From NCBI RefSeq assembly GCF_900167455.1, contig NZ_FUWJ01000001.1, forward strand, positions 1,488,001-1,552,000: DNA of 64,000 nucleotides, given 5' to 3'. Both the position numbers and the translations under genes were made by a program. Every line of letters starts with the position of its first letter. Within the stretch, counting starts at the first letter, position 1. This DNA is from Enhydrobacter aerosaccus. GTDB taxonomy: Bacteria; Pseudomonadota; Alphaproteobacteria; Reyranellales; Reyranellaceae. The notes below the pieces were generated by a model. That model was not told where the DNA came from. It worked only from the letters and a program-made list of their open reading frames with translations, and searched no databases. Below are positions 16,020 to 25,725 of this stretch, piece after piece.

Positions 16020-17629
16020 GAGCCATGGGCATGGCCTTCCTCGCGGATCGCGGTCGATATCAGCGCCAGGCCCGGCGCTGCGGTGCCTCGCTGCTGTCGA
16101 TGGCAGCCGCGCTGACGTTCGCCGACATGCCGGCCTTCGCCCGCGTCGGCGTCGCCTCCGTCGTGGAAGGCGAGCCCAAGGGGCAGCCGCCGGCGGCTGC
16201 GGAGCGAATCCTGCGTGTGGGCATCGACATGAGTGCCGACGAGAAGGTCACGACCGGGGCCTCCGATCGGGCGCACCTCGTCTTCAACGACGGCACGTCA
16301 CTGACGATCGGTCCGAGCAGCGTGATCGTGATCGACAAATACGTCTACGATCCGGCCAACAAGACCGGCGAGATGAGCCTCAAGCTGTCACGCGGAACGA
16401 TGCGCTTCGTCGGCGGCGTCATCAGCAAGAATGCCGAGGTCAAGATCGCCACGCCATCGGCGAGCATGGGCATTCGCGGTGCTATTGCGACCATTGACGT
16501 TGCACCTGGCGGGGGAACGGTCGCCGCCTTTCTGTTCGGGGCGTCCTTCTCCATTACCAGCCAAGGCGTCACGCAGACCACGACGCAGCCCGGCACGGAA
16601 ATGTCGGTCACGCCGGGCCAGCCCCCGACACCGCCTGCTCCCATCCCTCCAGGCTCGCTGACAAACAATATCGCCATGTTCGAACAGGGATCGGGTCCTG
16701 GCTCGACAAACGGTGCAGCCCCCACCGGCAATGACCCGTCGCGCGGCCCGGTGGGACGCTCGGCCATTCCAGGCCCGTCCAATAATGGATCGACCCCAAA
16801 TGCGAGGCCGGGCGCGGCCATTCGCGCGGCGCTCGGCAATGCCGGATTGAGCCAGGTGAATTCGGCGCTGGACCCGAAGACGGCCAGCGCCTCGACGCCG
16901 ACAGCACAGCAGATCGCCACCATTCTGACGGCCCCCGCTCCACCGGCAGGCACAGACGCTCCGGTCCAGCAGGCAAGTGCCGGTGATCCGTCGAACCAGC
17001 AGCCGACAAGCAATGTGGCTGGCCCGCTCAACGGGCAAAGCCCTCTGCAGGGAGCAAGTCCACTGCAGGGTGCGGGGCCGCTCTTGGGAGGAGCGCCGGT
17101 GGAAGGCGCCAGCCCGTTGCAGGGAGGCGGTCCCCTGCAAACGGCCGGCCCTCTCCCGGGCGCCGGTGCACTGCTTGGCGCGGGTCCCTTGTTGGGCGAA
17201 GGTCCTCTTCAGGGCACCGGACCGCTTCTGGGAGCCGCGCCCCTCCAAGGGGCCGCGCCCCTGATCGCCAACGATGCCCTGTCGACGATCCCGCCGATCA
17301 TGGTCGTGCCGCAAAGCCCGAATACCGGTCCGTCGCCGATCCAGCTGGCTTCGCTGCCGGCCAGCACGGTGACGGCAACGCCGACGACGCCGCTCGTTCC
17401 GATCGGGCCGACATCGGCGCAGGACTCGTCGTCTTCATCGACGTCGACCACGCAATCGAACACCGGAACGGATACCGCGGCGGCCTCTTCTCCTTCCGCC
17501 CCGATCTCACCGACATTGCCGCAGCTGGCCTCGTCCGACCTGGCACCCTCGCTCATTCCGCCTGCGGCACCGGCGCCGACCCCAATCAACAACTACGTCA
17601 ACGTCTGTACGACGCCGAGCTGCAACTGA
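16016..17629 (+). CDS. FecR-domain protein with hexapeptide-repeat tail
   Basis: A 537-residue exported protein. After a signal peptide (cleavage near residue 43, FARVG) comes a FecR domain (about 50-190: RAHLVFNDGTSLTIGPSSVI, LSRGTMRFVGG, KIATPSASMGIRG). A proline-, serine- and alanine-rich region follows and includes thirteen in-register hexapeptides (residues 340-417) of the form G-x-x-P-L-x. The tail is Ser/Thr-rich and ends with two Cys (VCTTPSCN). GTG 16016 overlaps the TPR gene stop; ATG 16025 is an alternative. No sigma factor or TonB receptor is adjacent, so this is not a classical iron-signalling FecR. Confidence 0.85.
   Translation: MRAMGMAFLADRGRYQRQARRCGASLLSMAAALTFADMPAFARVGVASVVEGEPKGQPPAAAERILRVGIDMSADEKVTTGASDRAHLVFNDGTSLTIGPSSVIVIDKYVYDPANKTGEMSLKLSRGTMRFVGGVISKNAEVKIATPSASMGIRGAIATIDVAPGGGTVAAFLFGASFSITSQGVTQTTTQPGTEMSVTPGQPPTPPAPIPPGSLTNNIAMFEQGSGPGSTNGAAPTGNDPSRGPVGRSAIPGPSNNGSTPNARPGAAIRAALGNAGLSQVNSALDPKTASASTPTAQQIATILTAPAPPAGTDAPVQQASAGDPSNQQPTSNVAGPLNGQSPLQGASPLQGAGPLLGGAPVEGASPLQGGGPLQTAGPLPGAGALLGAGPLLGEGPLQGTGPLLGAAPLQGAAPLIANDALSTIPPIMVVPQSPNTGPSPIQLASLPASTVTATPTTPLVPIGPTSAQDSSSSSTSTTQSNTGTDTAAASSPSAPISPTLPQLASSDLAPSLIPPAAPAPTPINNYVNVCTTPSCN
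17033..17266 (+). repeat. Coding minisatellite: 13 x 18-base hexapeptide repeat
   Basis: Thirteen successive in-frame 18-base units encode hexapeptides: GQSPLQ, GASPLQ, GAGPLL, GGAPVE, GASPLQ, GGGPLQ, TAGPLP, GAGALL, GAGPLL, GEGPLQ, GTGPLL, GAAPLQ, GAAPLI. Pro-Leu is nearly invariant at positions 4-5. DNA units have diverged at third positions, so the array is old and kept at protein level rather than freshly expanded. Confidence 0.9.
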
Positions 17630-17683
17630 GCCGCTTTCGAGGCCGGCGAGACAAGTCGGCCGGCCTGCCGATGCGCCCAGGAA

Positions 17684-20110
17684 TCAGCTTGCCGCCACCG
17701 ACGCGGGAGCCTGAGTCTCCGGCGCTGTCGGTGCGGGTGCAGGCGAGGAAGCAGCGTCGGCACTCGCCCCCGTATGCAGAATCACGGTTGCCCCTTCCTT
17801 GGCGAACTCGATGCCGAGTGCCGGCAAGGTATTGAACATCCGCTTCACCGCCTCGCGCTGAATCATGGCGGGATTGCCGGGCCGGGCCGTGAACTTGAAG
17901 CGAATCAGCAGGGCATTCTCCACGATATCGGCGACGCCCTGCATCTTGAATGGCGCCAGGATCTCCGATTTGATCTCTGGCACCTCCATCATCTCCTGAC
18001 CGATCTTCTTGGCCGCCTTGCGCAGCTTCTCGATGTCGGTATCGCGGGCGAAGCGCAGGTTGAATTTCACCGTGATCCAGTCGCGGCTGAAATTGGTGAT
18101 CTGCCCGAGCTGGCCGAATGGGATGGTATGGACCTGGCCGTTCTGGTGCCGCAGCTTGATCGAGCGCAGCGTGAACCCCTCGACCGTGCCCTTGGCCTTC
18201 CCGCAATCGATGTATTCGCCGACCCGGAAGGCATCGTCCGTCAGGTAGAAGATGCCCGAGACGATATCCTTCACCAGCGTCTGGCTGCCGAAGGAAATCG
18301 CAATGCCAAAGATCGAGGCACCGGCGATCAACGGCGTGACATCGATGCCGAAATCCTCGAGAGCGATCATGACCGCTAGGAGCACAATCGCAATGGCGAC
18401 GGCCATCCGCAACAGCGGCATGACGGTGCTGATGCGCGTGGTCGGCGCCGCCGATGCATCGCCATCCGCGATCGCCTGCGCGGCATCCTTCGGCTTGCGC
18501 GCCATGTAGGGATCGGTGAAGTACTTGAACAGTTCCCACAGCACGAAGGCCAGGAACAGCGTGACCGCTGCTGTTTGTGATGCGCGCGTGATCTGGTCCC
18601 ATTGATCGGGGCTTGCAAGCCCCAGCACCTTGACCACCCAGGTCTCCGCGATCGTCACGCCGACACCGATGATGACCGCCACGCGCACGCAACGGGCCAC
18701 GACATCCGGCAGCTTGGGCGCATTGCTGGCCGGGGTATGGCCAACCAGCTGTGAATCGAGCCGCCGCACAAAGGCTTGCATCAGCGTTTCGAAGATCACC
18801 AGGCCAATCACGAGGTTGAGGGTGAGCACCATCGCGCCCCCGACCTTCACCTGCCCCGACAGCGCGCTGTATAGCTGCGTCACGCCCATAATGGCGAAGA
18901 ACGTACTCGCGACGCCGATCCAGTGCCGGGCAACTGTGCCGGCAAGTGGCGCCGCCAGAGCCAGGCCGGAGAACCATTGCTGGGCGGCTTCCTTAGAGCG
19001 AAAAACCAGCCAGAAGAAGCACGCAAGATAGATCGGTACGACGAGGACCTGATAGGCGGCGAACGCCTCTGTGGGTGTCGTCATGGCGATCAGAAGCTGG
19101 GCCACGATCCGGCCGAGGATGATCACGAACATCACCGCCGAGATGCGCAGGTACATCGACCGCGCCCCGGCACCCTCGACCGCACAAAGCCGGGCCGTCG
19201 GCATGTCCGGCTGCAGGACGATGCGGAACAGCAGCACGTACAGGCGCCATCCGAAAATGCCGTGCAGCACGGCTTGGGCGAGGCGGTCCTGAGGTGCGCT
19301 ACCTTCGAACCACGTCGCCACCGCCGCTTCGCTGATCAGCCAGACAGCAAGCACGCCGAGCCCGTCGAGCGCCGCCAGCGAGCCAAGACTGATCAGCGAT
19401 ACTAGGCCTCGTTCGGGAGCAGTAGCCGCCGCGAGGTGAGTGCGCGGGCGACGCAACAGCCCACGTAGAATGCTTTCAGCGGCGACGGCGACCAGGCCGA
19501 TGATCCCCAGCAACAGCAGGAAGTCGAACGGCCCGCGGCCATCCGGCAACTGCTGGTTCAGGATCTTCGGAACCTTTGCAAGGTATTCGCCCAGTATCGG
19601 AAAGGCAGATAGCACGGTCCCGGCGCTGTGCAGAAAGAGCGAGATCTCGCTGGGGCCTTCCTTGAGGGGAGTCTTGACCACTTGCGGCTTGGGTGCGGTC
19701 GCCCCCTTGCCCGGCTTCGCGGCCGGCTTTGCAGCTGGCGGCGGGGCCGCTTGAACGGCGTGCTCTGGGGCAGACTGAGCCGCCGGGGTAGCGGCGCCTT
19801 CAGCCTTCAGCTTCTCGGCCACGGATTTGCTGATCGCATCCACCAGGGCATCGAACTGATCCTGGGTCATGCCGGCTGGCGCCGCAGGAGGCGTCTGGGC
19901 CTGCGCCAGGCCCGGTGCCAGAGCGAACAGCGATATCATCAACGCGAGGAGGCGAACGAAGGGCATGATGGTCATTATTCGACCGGCCGCAGCATGTTCC
20001 TTGACGTGCATCAAGCCAGAGGCGGGCAGCAGATCGCCACCGAGCGCCCTGACCGCGAGCGTGCGCTTCGAGCCCGTCGCGATCAGACGCGACGCCAAAT
20101 TGTTGATCAT
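17684..20110 (-). CDS. MscS-family mechanosensitive ion channel
   Basis: An 808-residue inner-membrane protein. A hydrophobic signal-like segment lies at residues 49-70, followed by an Ala/Pro linker and a periplasmic region, then around ten membrane helices and the MscS core near the C-terminus (FGSQTLVKDIVSGIFYLTDD, FRVGEYIDCG, TIPFGQLGQITNFSRDW). The size fits large MscK/YbiO-like channels that release solutes on hypo-osmotic shock. The GGAG-N6-ATG at 20110 favours the long form; an ATG at 19975 right before the signal-like segment is an alternative. The C-terminus is Ala/Pro-rich. Convergent with the FecR gene. Confidence 0.92.
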   Translation of the reverse strand: MINNLASRLIATGSKRTLAVRALGGDLLPASGLMHVKEHAAAGRIMTIMPFVRLLALMISLFALAPGLAQAQTPPAAPAGMTQDQFDALVDAISKSVAEKLKAEGAATPAAQSAPEHAVQAAPPPAAKPAAKPGKGATAPKPQVVKTPLKEGPSEISLFLHSAGTVLSAFPILGEYLAKVPKILNQQLPDGRGPFDFLLLLGIIGLVAVAAESILRGLLRRPRTHLAAATAPERGLVSLISLGSLAALDGLGVLAVWLISEAAVATWFEGSAPQDRLAQAVLHGIFGWRLYVLLFRIVLQPDMPTARLCAVEGAGARSMYLRISAVMFVIILGRIVAQLLIAMTTPTEAFAAYQVLVVPIYLACFFWLVFRSKEAAQQWFSGLALAAPLAGTVARHWIGVASTFFAIMGVTQLYSALSGQVKVGGAMVLTLNLVIGLVIFETLMQAFVRRLDSQLVGHTPASNAPKLPDVVARCVRVAVIIGVGVTIAETWVVKVLGLASPDQWDQITRASQTAAVTLFLAFVLWELFKYFTDPYMARKPKDAAQAIADGDASAAPTTRISTVMPLLRMAVAIAIVLLAVMIALEDFGIDVTPLIAGASIFGIAISFGSQTLVKDIVSGIFYLTDDAFRVGEYIDCGKAKGTVEGFTLRSIKLRHQNGQVHTIPFGQLGQITNFSRDWITVKFNLRFARDTDIEKLRKAAKKIGQEMMEVPEIKSEILAPFKMQGVADIVENALLIRFKFTARPGNPAMIQREAVKRMFNTLPALGIEFAKEGATVILHTGASADAASSPAPAPTAPETQAPASVAAS

Positions 20111-20283
20111 CCCCTGCTCCCCATGCCTCTGGGATATTCTTTCATCCGAAAGGCTAGAAACGGTAATGCCAGAGGCCGAGACCGGAATGAAGGGCTACTT
20201 CAAGGTCGACTCGACAATCCTATAGGCCGGCCCAGTGTCCACTTGGGCTCGAGAGCCGGGAACGGAGCTACCCGAGAACGGCC

Positions 20284-21783
20284 TCAGGGCATCAGCTTCG
20301 ATTGCCACAAATCGAACCGGTAGCCCTTGTTCGTCAAGGGTGCCCCCAGAACCTTCGGCAAGTCCGCTCCGAAGTCCCGAACCTTGACGTAGTCCGTCAT
20401 GCCGTCGAATGACGCGCCGTGATCCACGACGACGTACTTGTGCTTTCTCGGGTCGGGCTGTGTCTTCTGCCAGGGTGGGATCGGCTCGAATGCATCCAGG
20501 CGTGCCCCGCTCTTGACCACGGCATACCAGGTCGGTGCCGCTCCCCACACCTGGTCTCCCGGCTTCAGGATCTGCGACAACGCCGCAAACTGGCGCCCAT
20601 AGTCGCGCTCCGGCCCCTGATAGGCATAGGCCAGCAGGCGTGGTCCCAGGGAGATCGCAGCCCCATTGACGAGAAACAAGGCAACACATGAGGCCGCTAC
20701 AGCCCGCATGACGCGCCCCGACACATGGCGGGAAAGACAGGGATCGATGCCTATCCCCGCCAGGCAAAGCACAAGCGCCAGCGGGTAAAGGATATAGTAG
20801 CCGCTGAACGACCCGCCAACGACAAGCGCATTAAGAAGGGCAACCGATCCGGTCAGAACGATCAGCGCCAGAACCTTCGCGCTTCTCCACAGCGAATGCG
20901 CCAACAAGCCATAGGTGCCGGCAAGCACAAGCAGGAGGAAGGTCGGCGCTCTTTTAAAAGTGGCAGCATAACGCTGCCCCTCGCCCAGCAAGCGTTGCCA
21001 CACGCTTTGATGGCTGACGCGGTCCGACAGCAGCGCCGCATATTGCTGCAGGAAGTCATTGGGATACTGCAGGCAATAGAGCAGCCATAGAGCTACCGGC
21101 AAAGCGGCGCCGAGGGCATAGGCCAGGAGCAGACCGAGATTTCGTCGGTGGAATATGGCGATGACGATGAAAAGGCCGAACGCCCATGTCACTACCGCGG
21201 TGTGAAAGAGGGCTGCGCCACCGACACAAAGCCCCGCGGCGAAGCTCGTCCAGGCTTTACGGAAGCAGTTCTCGTCGAGCGTCCTGAGGAACGCGGCGGT
21301 GCCCAGAAACAGGAGAAGCACTGCCCCCGTATCCATGCGGGCATCTTTCGCAGTCACCACCCACGGCGGCATGACGAACAGTGAAAGCGCTGCAACGGCG
21401 GCACCGATGCTCCCAGGCTGTATGCTTCGGACCAGCTGAAAAAGTGCCCAGAGAGCCATGCCTCCGAACAGGATGCTGGCCAGCCGTGTCTGCCAGATGC
21501 CGAAGCCGAACAGCCAGTAGGACGCCGCCGACGACAGGGCCAGAGCGGGTGGCTGCCAAAGATAATGGTGCTCGAAACCCGGATTCTGACTCAGAACGTC
21601 GGCGCGAAATTCCCCCTTAGCGACAAGCTGGAGGCCGGCATCGTTCAGGAAGACGGCATCGTAATTGACCAGCGGGTAGGACTGGATGTCGAAGCTCTGC
21701 GCCACAAGGAATGCCAGCATCACCACCGGGCCGAAGAATCGTGCCCACGACGGTGAGCCAGACTTCCCTACTGCTTCCCCCAT
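20284..21783 (-). CDS. Glycosyltransferase family 39-like integral membrane protein
   Basis: A 499-residue protein with about eleven hydrophobic segments. The first periplasmic loop carries YPLVNYDAVFLNDAGLQLVA, with acidic residues where ArnT/PMT-type polyprenyl-phosphate sugar transferases have catalytic Asp/Glu, followed by HHYLWQPPALA. The C-terminal portion is a soluble periplasmic domain. These enzymes move sugars from lipid carriers to lipid A, proteins or polymers. The acceptor cannot be told, and no polysaccharide cluster surrounds it. It lies 173 bases upstream of the MscS gene on the same strand. Confidence 0.8.
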   Translation of the reverse strand: MGEAVGKSGSPSWARFFGPVVMLAFLVAQSFDIQSYPLVNYDAVFLNDAGLQLVAKGEFRADVLSQNPGFEHHYLWQPPALALSSAASYWLFGFGIWQTRLASILFGGMALWALFQLVRSIQPGSIGAAVAALSLFVMPPWVVTAKDARMDTGAVLLLFLGTAAFLRTLDENCFRKAWTSFAAGLCVGGAALFHTAVVTWAFGLFIVIAIFHRRNLGLLLAYALGAALPVALWLLYCLQYPNDFLQQYAALLSDRVSHQSVWQRLLGEGQRYAATFKRAPTFLLLVLAGTYGLLAHSLWRSAKVLALIVLTGSVALLNALVVGGSFSGYYILYPLALVLCLAGIGIDPCLSRHVSGRVMRAVAASCVALFLVNGAAISLGPRLLAYAYQGPERDYGRQFAALSQILKPGDQVWGAAPTWYAVVKSGARLDAFEPIPPWQKTQPDPRKHKYVVVDHGASFDGMTDYVKVRDFGADLPKVLGAPLTNKGYRFDLWQSKLMP

Positions 21784-22033
21784 ATCCAGATCCTGAACGA
21801 GCTATGCCGGCGCCATCGAGTCGTTGGCGTCGCCCAAGGATAGGCCACGCGCGTGCTTCACCACTATCATGTATTTGCCGAAGAAGACCGTGTCGAAGGC
21901 CGGCCGAACGACGGCTGTTCCGGTCTGCTGTCGCCTCGTTTCCCGCTCATCCCGAACGAGCAACTTCGGCCTCCGTGACAACATTGCGCGATTGCCGGGC
22001 GCGGCAGGCAAGTTGGGGGGGGAACCCGCGCGA

Positions 22034-23158
22034 TCAATTGGCGGGCACGGTGACCACGGGCGGAGCCGAGCGGACGCCGACGTCGGAGATCGAGAAAAGC
22101 AGCATTACGGCACCGAACACCGATTTCGAGCGAAAGTCGCCATCGGCGATCCAGAACCAGTGGCCCTTGTATTGCACGGCCACATAGGCGTCGGCGGCAG
22201 GCGCGGTGCCGCTCAGGATGGTCACCAAGGGACGTCCGCTGACGACCGCCGGCTTGTCGCTGCTGGCGCCTGGGGCCGCCCGTCCGGCGGCGATGTCATC
22301 AGCCGGCACCTGCGCGAGAACGCCGAGTTCCAGCATGATCTGCAGCATCGAGCGCGTCGTTATCGATATATCGTCCCCTCTTCCGGAATAGCCGCCATAG
22401 TGAACGCTATAGCTTGGGCCGCCGGACAGACGCAGAATACGACGTACCTCGGCGATCTTGGCGGCAATGTCGGGCGTCTGATGCGCTGGCGGGAAAGTCA
22501 CGATGGCCGCCTCGGAGTTGTCCTTCGCCCGCTCGATGCGGACCTGCAGGGCGTTGGCCAGCTGTAGCTCGTAGAGAAGCCGCCCGAGCTGGGCAAACTG
22601 CGGATCGGCGGTCCGGGGCATGGCGACGCGCCGCGACTCGTTCGCCAGGCCGTTGATGGAGTCGATGGCGATATCCAGGACCAGGCTCGCCGAATAGCCC
22701 GACTGAAGCAGGAACAGCACAGCGCTCGGCGGGATCGGAGCCATCAGCTTCTTGATGAAGTCGGTTCCGGTCAGCGGGGCATACATTATCGTCGGCCGAT
22801 CGATGTACGTCGCTGCTGCAGCAGCGCTTCCGCCAATGGCGGGCGGCCCTCCGACCGAATTCGAGATGTAGTTCTGGGCTGAAATGCCCGCGCCGACCGT
22901 AGTCTGGAGCTGGTAGCCGGCGATGACCTGCCCGACCTCGAGAAAAACCGGAAAATCCGCGTACCGCAGCTTCACGATATTGAGCAATGTCTGCTGTTTC
23001 CAGGAATCGCCAATGGCAGCGCCGTAGTCATAGCGGTCGCGGGTGACAGTTCCGGGCCCGATGCTGCTGCAGCTTTCGACGGCCAAGGAGCAGAGAACAG
23101 CAGCAAGAACGACAGCAGCGCGGCGTCGTTGCTTTCCAGGCATCAGTCTGGCGCTCAT
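22034..23158 (-). CDS. Hypothetical exported protein, possible lipoprotein
   Basis: A 374-residue protein with an N-terminal hydrophobic segment after a basic patch (GKQRRRAAVVLAAVLCSLA) and a lipobox-like VESC, where Glu is unusual, so lipidation is uncertain. The mature part begins with a DRYDYGAAIGDSWKQQTLLNIVKLRYADFP stretch that I recognise as common in uncharacterised proteobacterial proteins, though I cannot name a domain. The C-terminus ends in a hydrophobic segment (SVFGAVMLLFSISDVG). Start 23158 is chosen for the signal sequence; the longer frame to 23365 runs into the DUF2252 gene. It follows that gene by 34 bases and is likely cotranscribed. Confidence 0.75.
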   Translation of the reverse strand: MSARLMPGKQRRRAAVVLAAVLCSLAVESCSSIGPGTVTRDRYDYGAAIGDSWKQQTLLNIVKLRYADFPVFLEVGQVIAGYQLQTTVGAGISAQNYISNSVGGPPAIGGSAAAAATYIDRPTIMYAPLTGTDFIKKLMAPIPPSAVLFLLQSGYSASLVLDIAIDSINGLANESRRVAMPRTADPQFAQLGRLLYELQLANALQVRIERAKDNSEAAIVTFPPAHQTPDIAAKIAEVRRILRLSGGPSYSVHYGGYSGRGDDISITTRSMLQIMLELGVLAQVPADDIAAGRAAPGASSDKPAVVSGRPLVTILSGTAPAADAYVAVQYKGHWFWIADGDFRSKSVFGAVMLLFSISDVGVRSAPPVVTVPAN

Positions 23159-23192
23159 CCGGTCCACGCCGTCCACCTCTACGACATGCTCA

Positions 23193-24605
23193 TCAGGTCT
23201 CGATGATGGCGTTGATCCGCCCTTGCCTGATCGCCTTGACGAAGGCGCGGTGATCACGTTGCGCCTGGTCGGCATATTCGGTCGCGAAGTCACCCATCGC
23301 ATCGTCGAAGATCTCGCTCGAGCCCATGTACCCGGCGATCTGGGCTGCATCGCCCGAGCGCGCATGCGCCCTGGCCAATGCCCAGCCGCAGACCCGGCCG
23401 TAGGCCCTCAGATCACCGGCATCGAAATCCTCGATGATCGCGCTGGTCTTCATGTCCCGCATCTGGCGCACATAGTAGTCACGACCATTGGCGCCACGGC
23501 CCCAACCAAGGAACAGATCGCTTGCCGATTGCATCAAGCGTTGGCCGACCACGACCCGCTGACCATGATGGGAATGTTCGCTCTTGCCGACATAGGGCTC
23601 CAGCACAGACGCGTTAGCCTCCTTGACCTGCAGAAAGATCGGGTCGTCCTCGGACGCCATGAACAGCGCGATCGCGCACTGCGTGCCGACACTGCCGACG
23701 CCCACGACCTTCATGGCGAGATCGCAGAAGTGGAAGCGGTCGAAAAGCGTTCGAACGTGCTCGGCCAACGAGTCCCGATAGCTTGCGAATCCTTCCCGGT
23801 ATTTGGTGTTGAGCCCCGGCGCAATGTCCGCAGTTGGATGGAAGATCAGCGGCGGATCGTCTGCAATCGTCGGCGCCGTCCCGTGATGTTCGACGAATTT
23901 GGGGAACAGGAACTCCGGCGTGTTCTTCGCGCGCACCTTTTTGAGGCGCTCTTCCACGCGCTGCCGGGTCTCGTCCGTTTCGATTTCTTTCAGAAATCGA
24001 TCGACGTCGATGGCGTCGTACCAGACGTCGAGAGCCCGCATCGCCGCATAGTCGGCCATGTGCTCGCGGTAGGAACATGCCGTCGCCACCACCGCACGTG
24101 CCGTATCGCTTTCGGGGAGACGAATGTGCCGTCCGGCCAGCACGATACTCGCCACCAGACGTTTGAGATCCCACTCCCAGGGGCCCGGCAGAGTCTCGTC
24201 GAAATCGTTGATGTCGAAGATCACGCGCCGTTCGGGCGTGGCGAAGCCGCCGAAATTCGAAAGATGCGCGTCGCCACAGGCTTGCACCCGGATTCCCGAA
24301 ACCGGCGTCGTCGCCAGATCGGCCGCCATGACCGCCGCCGATCCGCGATAGAACGCGAAGGGCGACTGCATCATGCGGCCAAACCGGATCGGAACGAGAT
24401 CCGGCAGGCGGTGCAGATTGGATTCTTCGAGAATTTCGATGGGATCGCGACGGTCCTTGGTCGCCTTCCAATGACCATGTGCCTCACGCGGCGCAGCTTC
24501 CCGAAGGGCCTTACCTTCCGCCCGCCGCTCATCCGCGGTCCGATACTGAGGCTCGGTCGCTGTCCCCGCATTGCTGCTGTCGCGGTCCGTCGCCACTTGG
24601 TTCAT
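23193..24605 (-). CDS. DUF2252 domain-containing protein
   Basis: A 470-residue cytosolic protein. The motifs RFGRMMQSPFAFYRGSA, CGDAHLSNFGGFATPER, FDINDFDETLPGPWEWDLKRL and QKxVGVGSVGT (here KVVGVGSVGTQ) are diagnostic of DUF2252, which has a protein-kinase/aminoglycoside phosphotransferase-like fold; GDAHLSNFG corresponds to the catalytic loop and DINDFD to the metal-binding loop. ATG 24605 is preceded by GAAGGGGA. The biochemical role is unknown. Divergent from the BASS transporter gene by 208 bases. Confidence 0.92.
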   Translation of the reverse strand: MNQVATDRDSSNAGTATEPQYRTADERRAEGKALREAAPREAHGHWKATKDRRDPIEILEESNLHRLPDLVPIRFGRMMQSPFAFYRGSAAVMAADLATTPVSGIRVQACGDAHLSNFGGFATPERRVIFDINDFDETLPGPWEWDLKRLVASIVLAGRHIRLPESDTARAVVATACSYREHMADYAAMRALDVWYDAIDVDRFLKEIETDETRQRVEERLKKVRAKNTPEFLFPKFVEHHGTAPTIADDPPLIFHPTADIAPGLNTKYREGFASYRDSLAEHVRTLFDRFHFCDLAMKVVGVGSVGTQCAIALFMASEDDPIFLQVKEANASVLEPYVGKSEHSHHGQRVVVGQRLMQSASDLFLGWGRGANGRDYYVRQMRDMKTSAIIEDFDAGDLRAYGRVCGWALARAHARSGDAAQIAGYMGSSEIFDDAMGDFATEYADQAQRDHRAFVKAIRQGRINAIIET

Positions 24606-24813
24606 CTCTGTTCCCCTTCGGTCGGCATTGAGCGACCTTGAAATCATCAGACCGAAGATTGGGGGTGCATACCTTGATACAGGTCAACGAGATGCGCTCG
24701 GCAGGCCAGCGAGACAGATGTTGGCGCTCCGGACGCCATCTGGAGCAGCTGACCGTTGATTTCCGTCAAGTCGCAGAGGCGTAGGACCCGATAGATGATT
24801 CAGGGACGGCTCA

Positions 24814-25725
24814 ATGATTGCCGTTCCCGGAGGCTCCTTGGATCAATTGCGGGAATATGCCGCCGCGGCTCTGCCGGCCATCGTCCTGGTCTTCATGGCG
24901 GGAAACCTCGCAGCGATAGGCCTTGAACTCGACTTCAAGCGTGCCCTGGCACCCCTGCGCAACCGACGATTTGTGGCCATTGTGCTAGCATGGGACTGGA
25001 TCCTGTGTCCGGGTGTTGCATGGCTCTTGGCCGAGATCGTCCCAATGATGCGCCCCTATGCCTTGGGGCTAGAACTTATCGGCCTTGCACCTGCCGCGCC
25101 GTTTCTCCCGATGATGGTGCGTAGAGCCAATGGAGATCTCGCCTATACCGCGGCGTTCATGCTCATCGCCGCCCTCGGCACGGTTCTCTTCATGCCACTG
25201 GCGCTGCCGTTGGTCGCGCCGGGCCTGAAAGTCGGAATATGGCCAGTAGCTCGACCGCTGATTGCGCTCATTCTCCTGCCTCTACTTGCCGGTCTTTCGA
25301 TCAGAGCCTTGCACTCGATCCTGGCGAAGCGTCTTCAGGTCTATGTCAAACGGGTGGCCGACATTGCCACGCTTGGTCTGCTGGTCGTCATCTGCATTCT
25401 CCACTTCGGTGGCTTCGTCCAGGCCATCGGCAGCCTGGCTATCGGGACGCAGTTCCTGTTCGCGATCATCGTGACTGTCGGCTCCTACCTGATGAGTGGA
25501 GGCCTCGCTCCTGAGCAACGCAGCGTCGTCTGCCTGGGTGTTTGCACCAGAAATCTGGGCGCGGCGCTTGCTCCCCTCCTCGCAGTGGCTACCGATCCCC
25601 GAACCACCGTGATGGTCGCCCTGGGTGTCCCCATCAACCTTATCGTCACATTCGTCGCCGCGCGCTGGCTTGCCCGGCGCAACACGATGGCGAGACCAAC
25701 GAACAATGGGAAGGAAGTGCCTTGA
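24814..25725 (+). CDS. Bile acid:sodium symporter (BASS)-family transporter
   Basis: A 303-residue membrane protein with about nine or ten helices. The arrangement GNLAAIGLELDFKRALAPL near the start, LAPAAPFLPMMVRRANGDLAYT in the middle and CTRNLGAALAPLL near the C-terminus fits the BASS/ArsB-like fold, including the crossover motifs that bind sodium and substrate. The stop codon overlaps the TTG start of the following DUF2254 gene (TTGA). Substrates of bacterial homologues include organic acids and pantoate; none can be assigned here. Confidence 0.85.
   Translation: MIAVPGGSLDQLREYAAAALPAIVLVFMAGNLAAIGLELDFKRALAPLRNRRFVAIVLAWDWILCPGVAWLLAEIVPMMRPYALGLELIGLAPAAPFLPMMVRRANGDLAYTAAFMLIAALGTVLFMPLALPLVAPGLKVGIWPVARPLIALILLPLLAGLSIRALHSILAKRLQVYVKRVADIATLGLLVVICILHFGGFVQAIGSLAIGTQFLFAIIVTVGSYLMSGGLAPEQRSVVCLGVCTRNLGAALAPLLAVATDPRTTVMVALGVPINLIVTFVAARWLARRNTMARPTNNGKEVP

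Noticed and set aside
17033..17266. CRISPR-like periodic repeat
   Set aside because: 18-base units without spacers, all inside one reading frame; this is a protein repeat.
23043..24641. 532-codon plus-strand frame
   Set aside because: Antisense to DUF2252, which carries diagnostic motifs.
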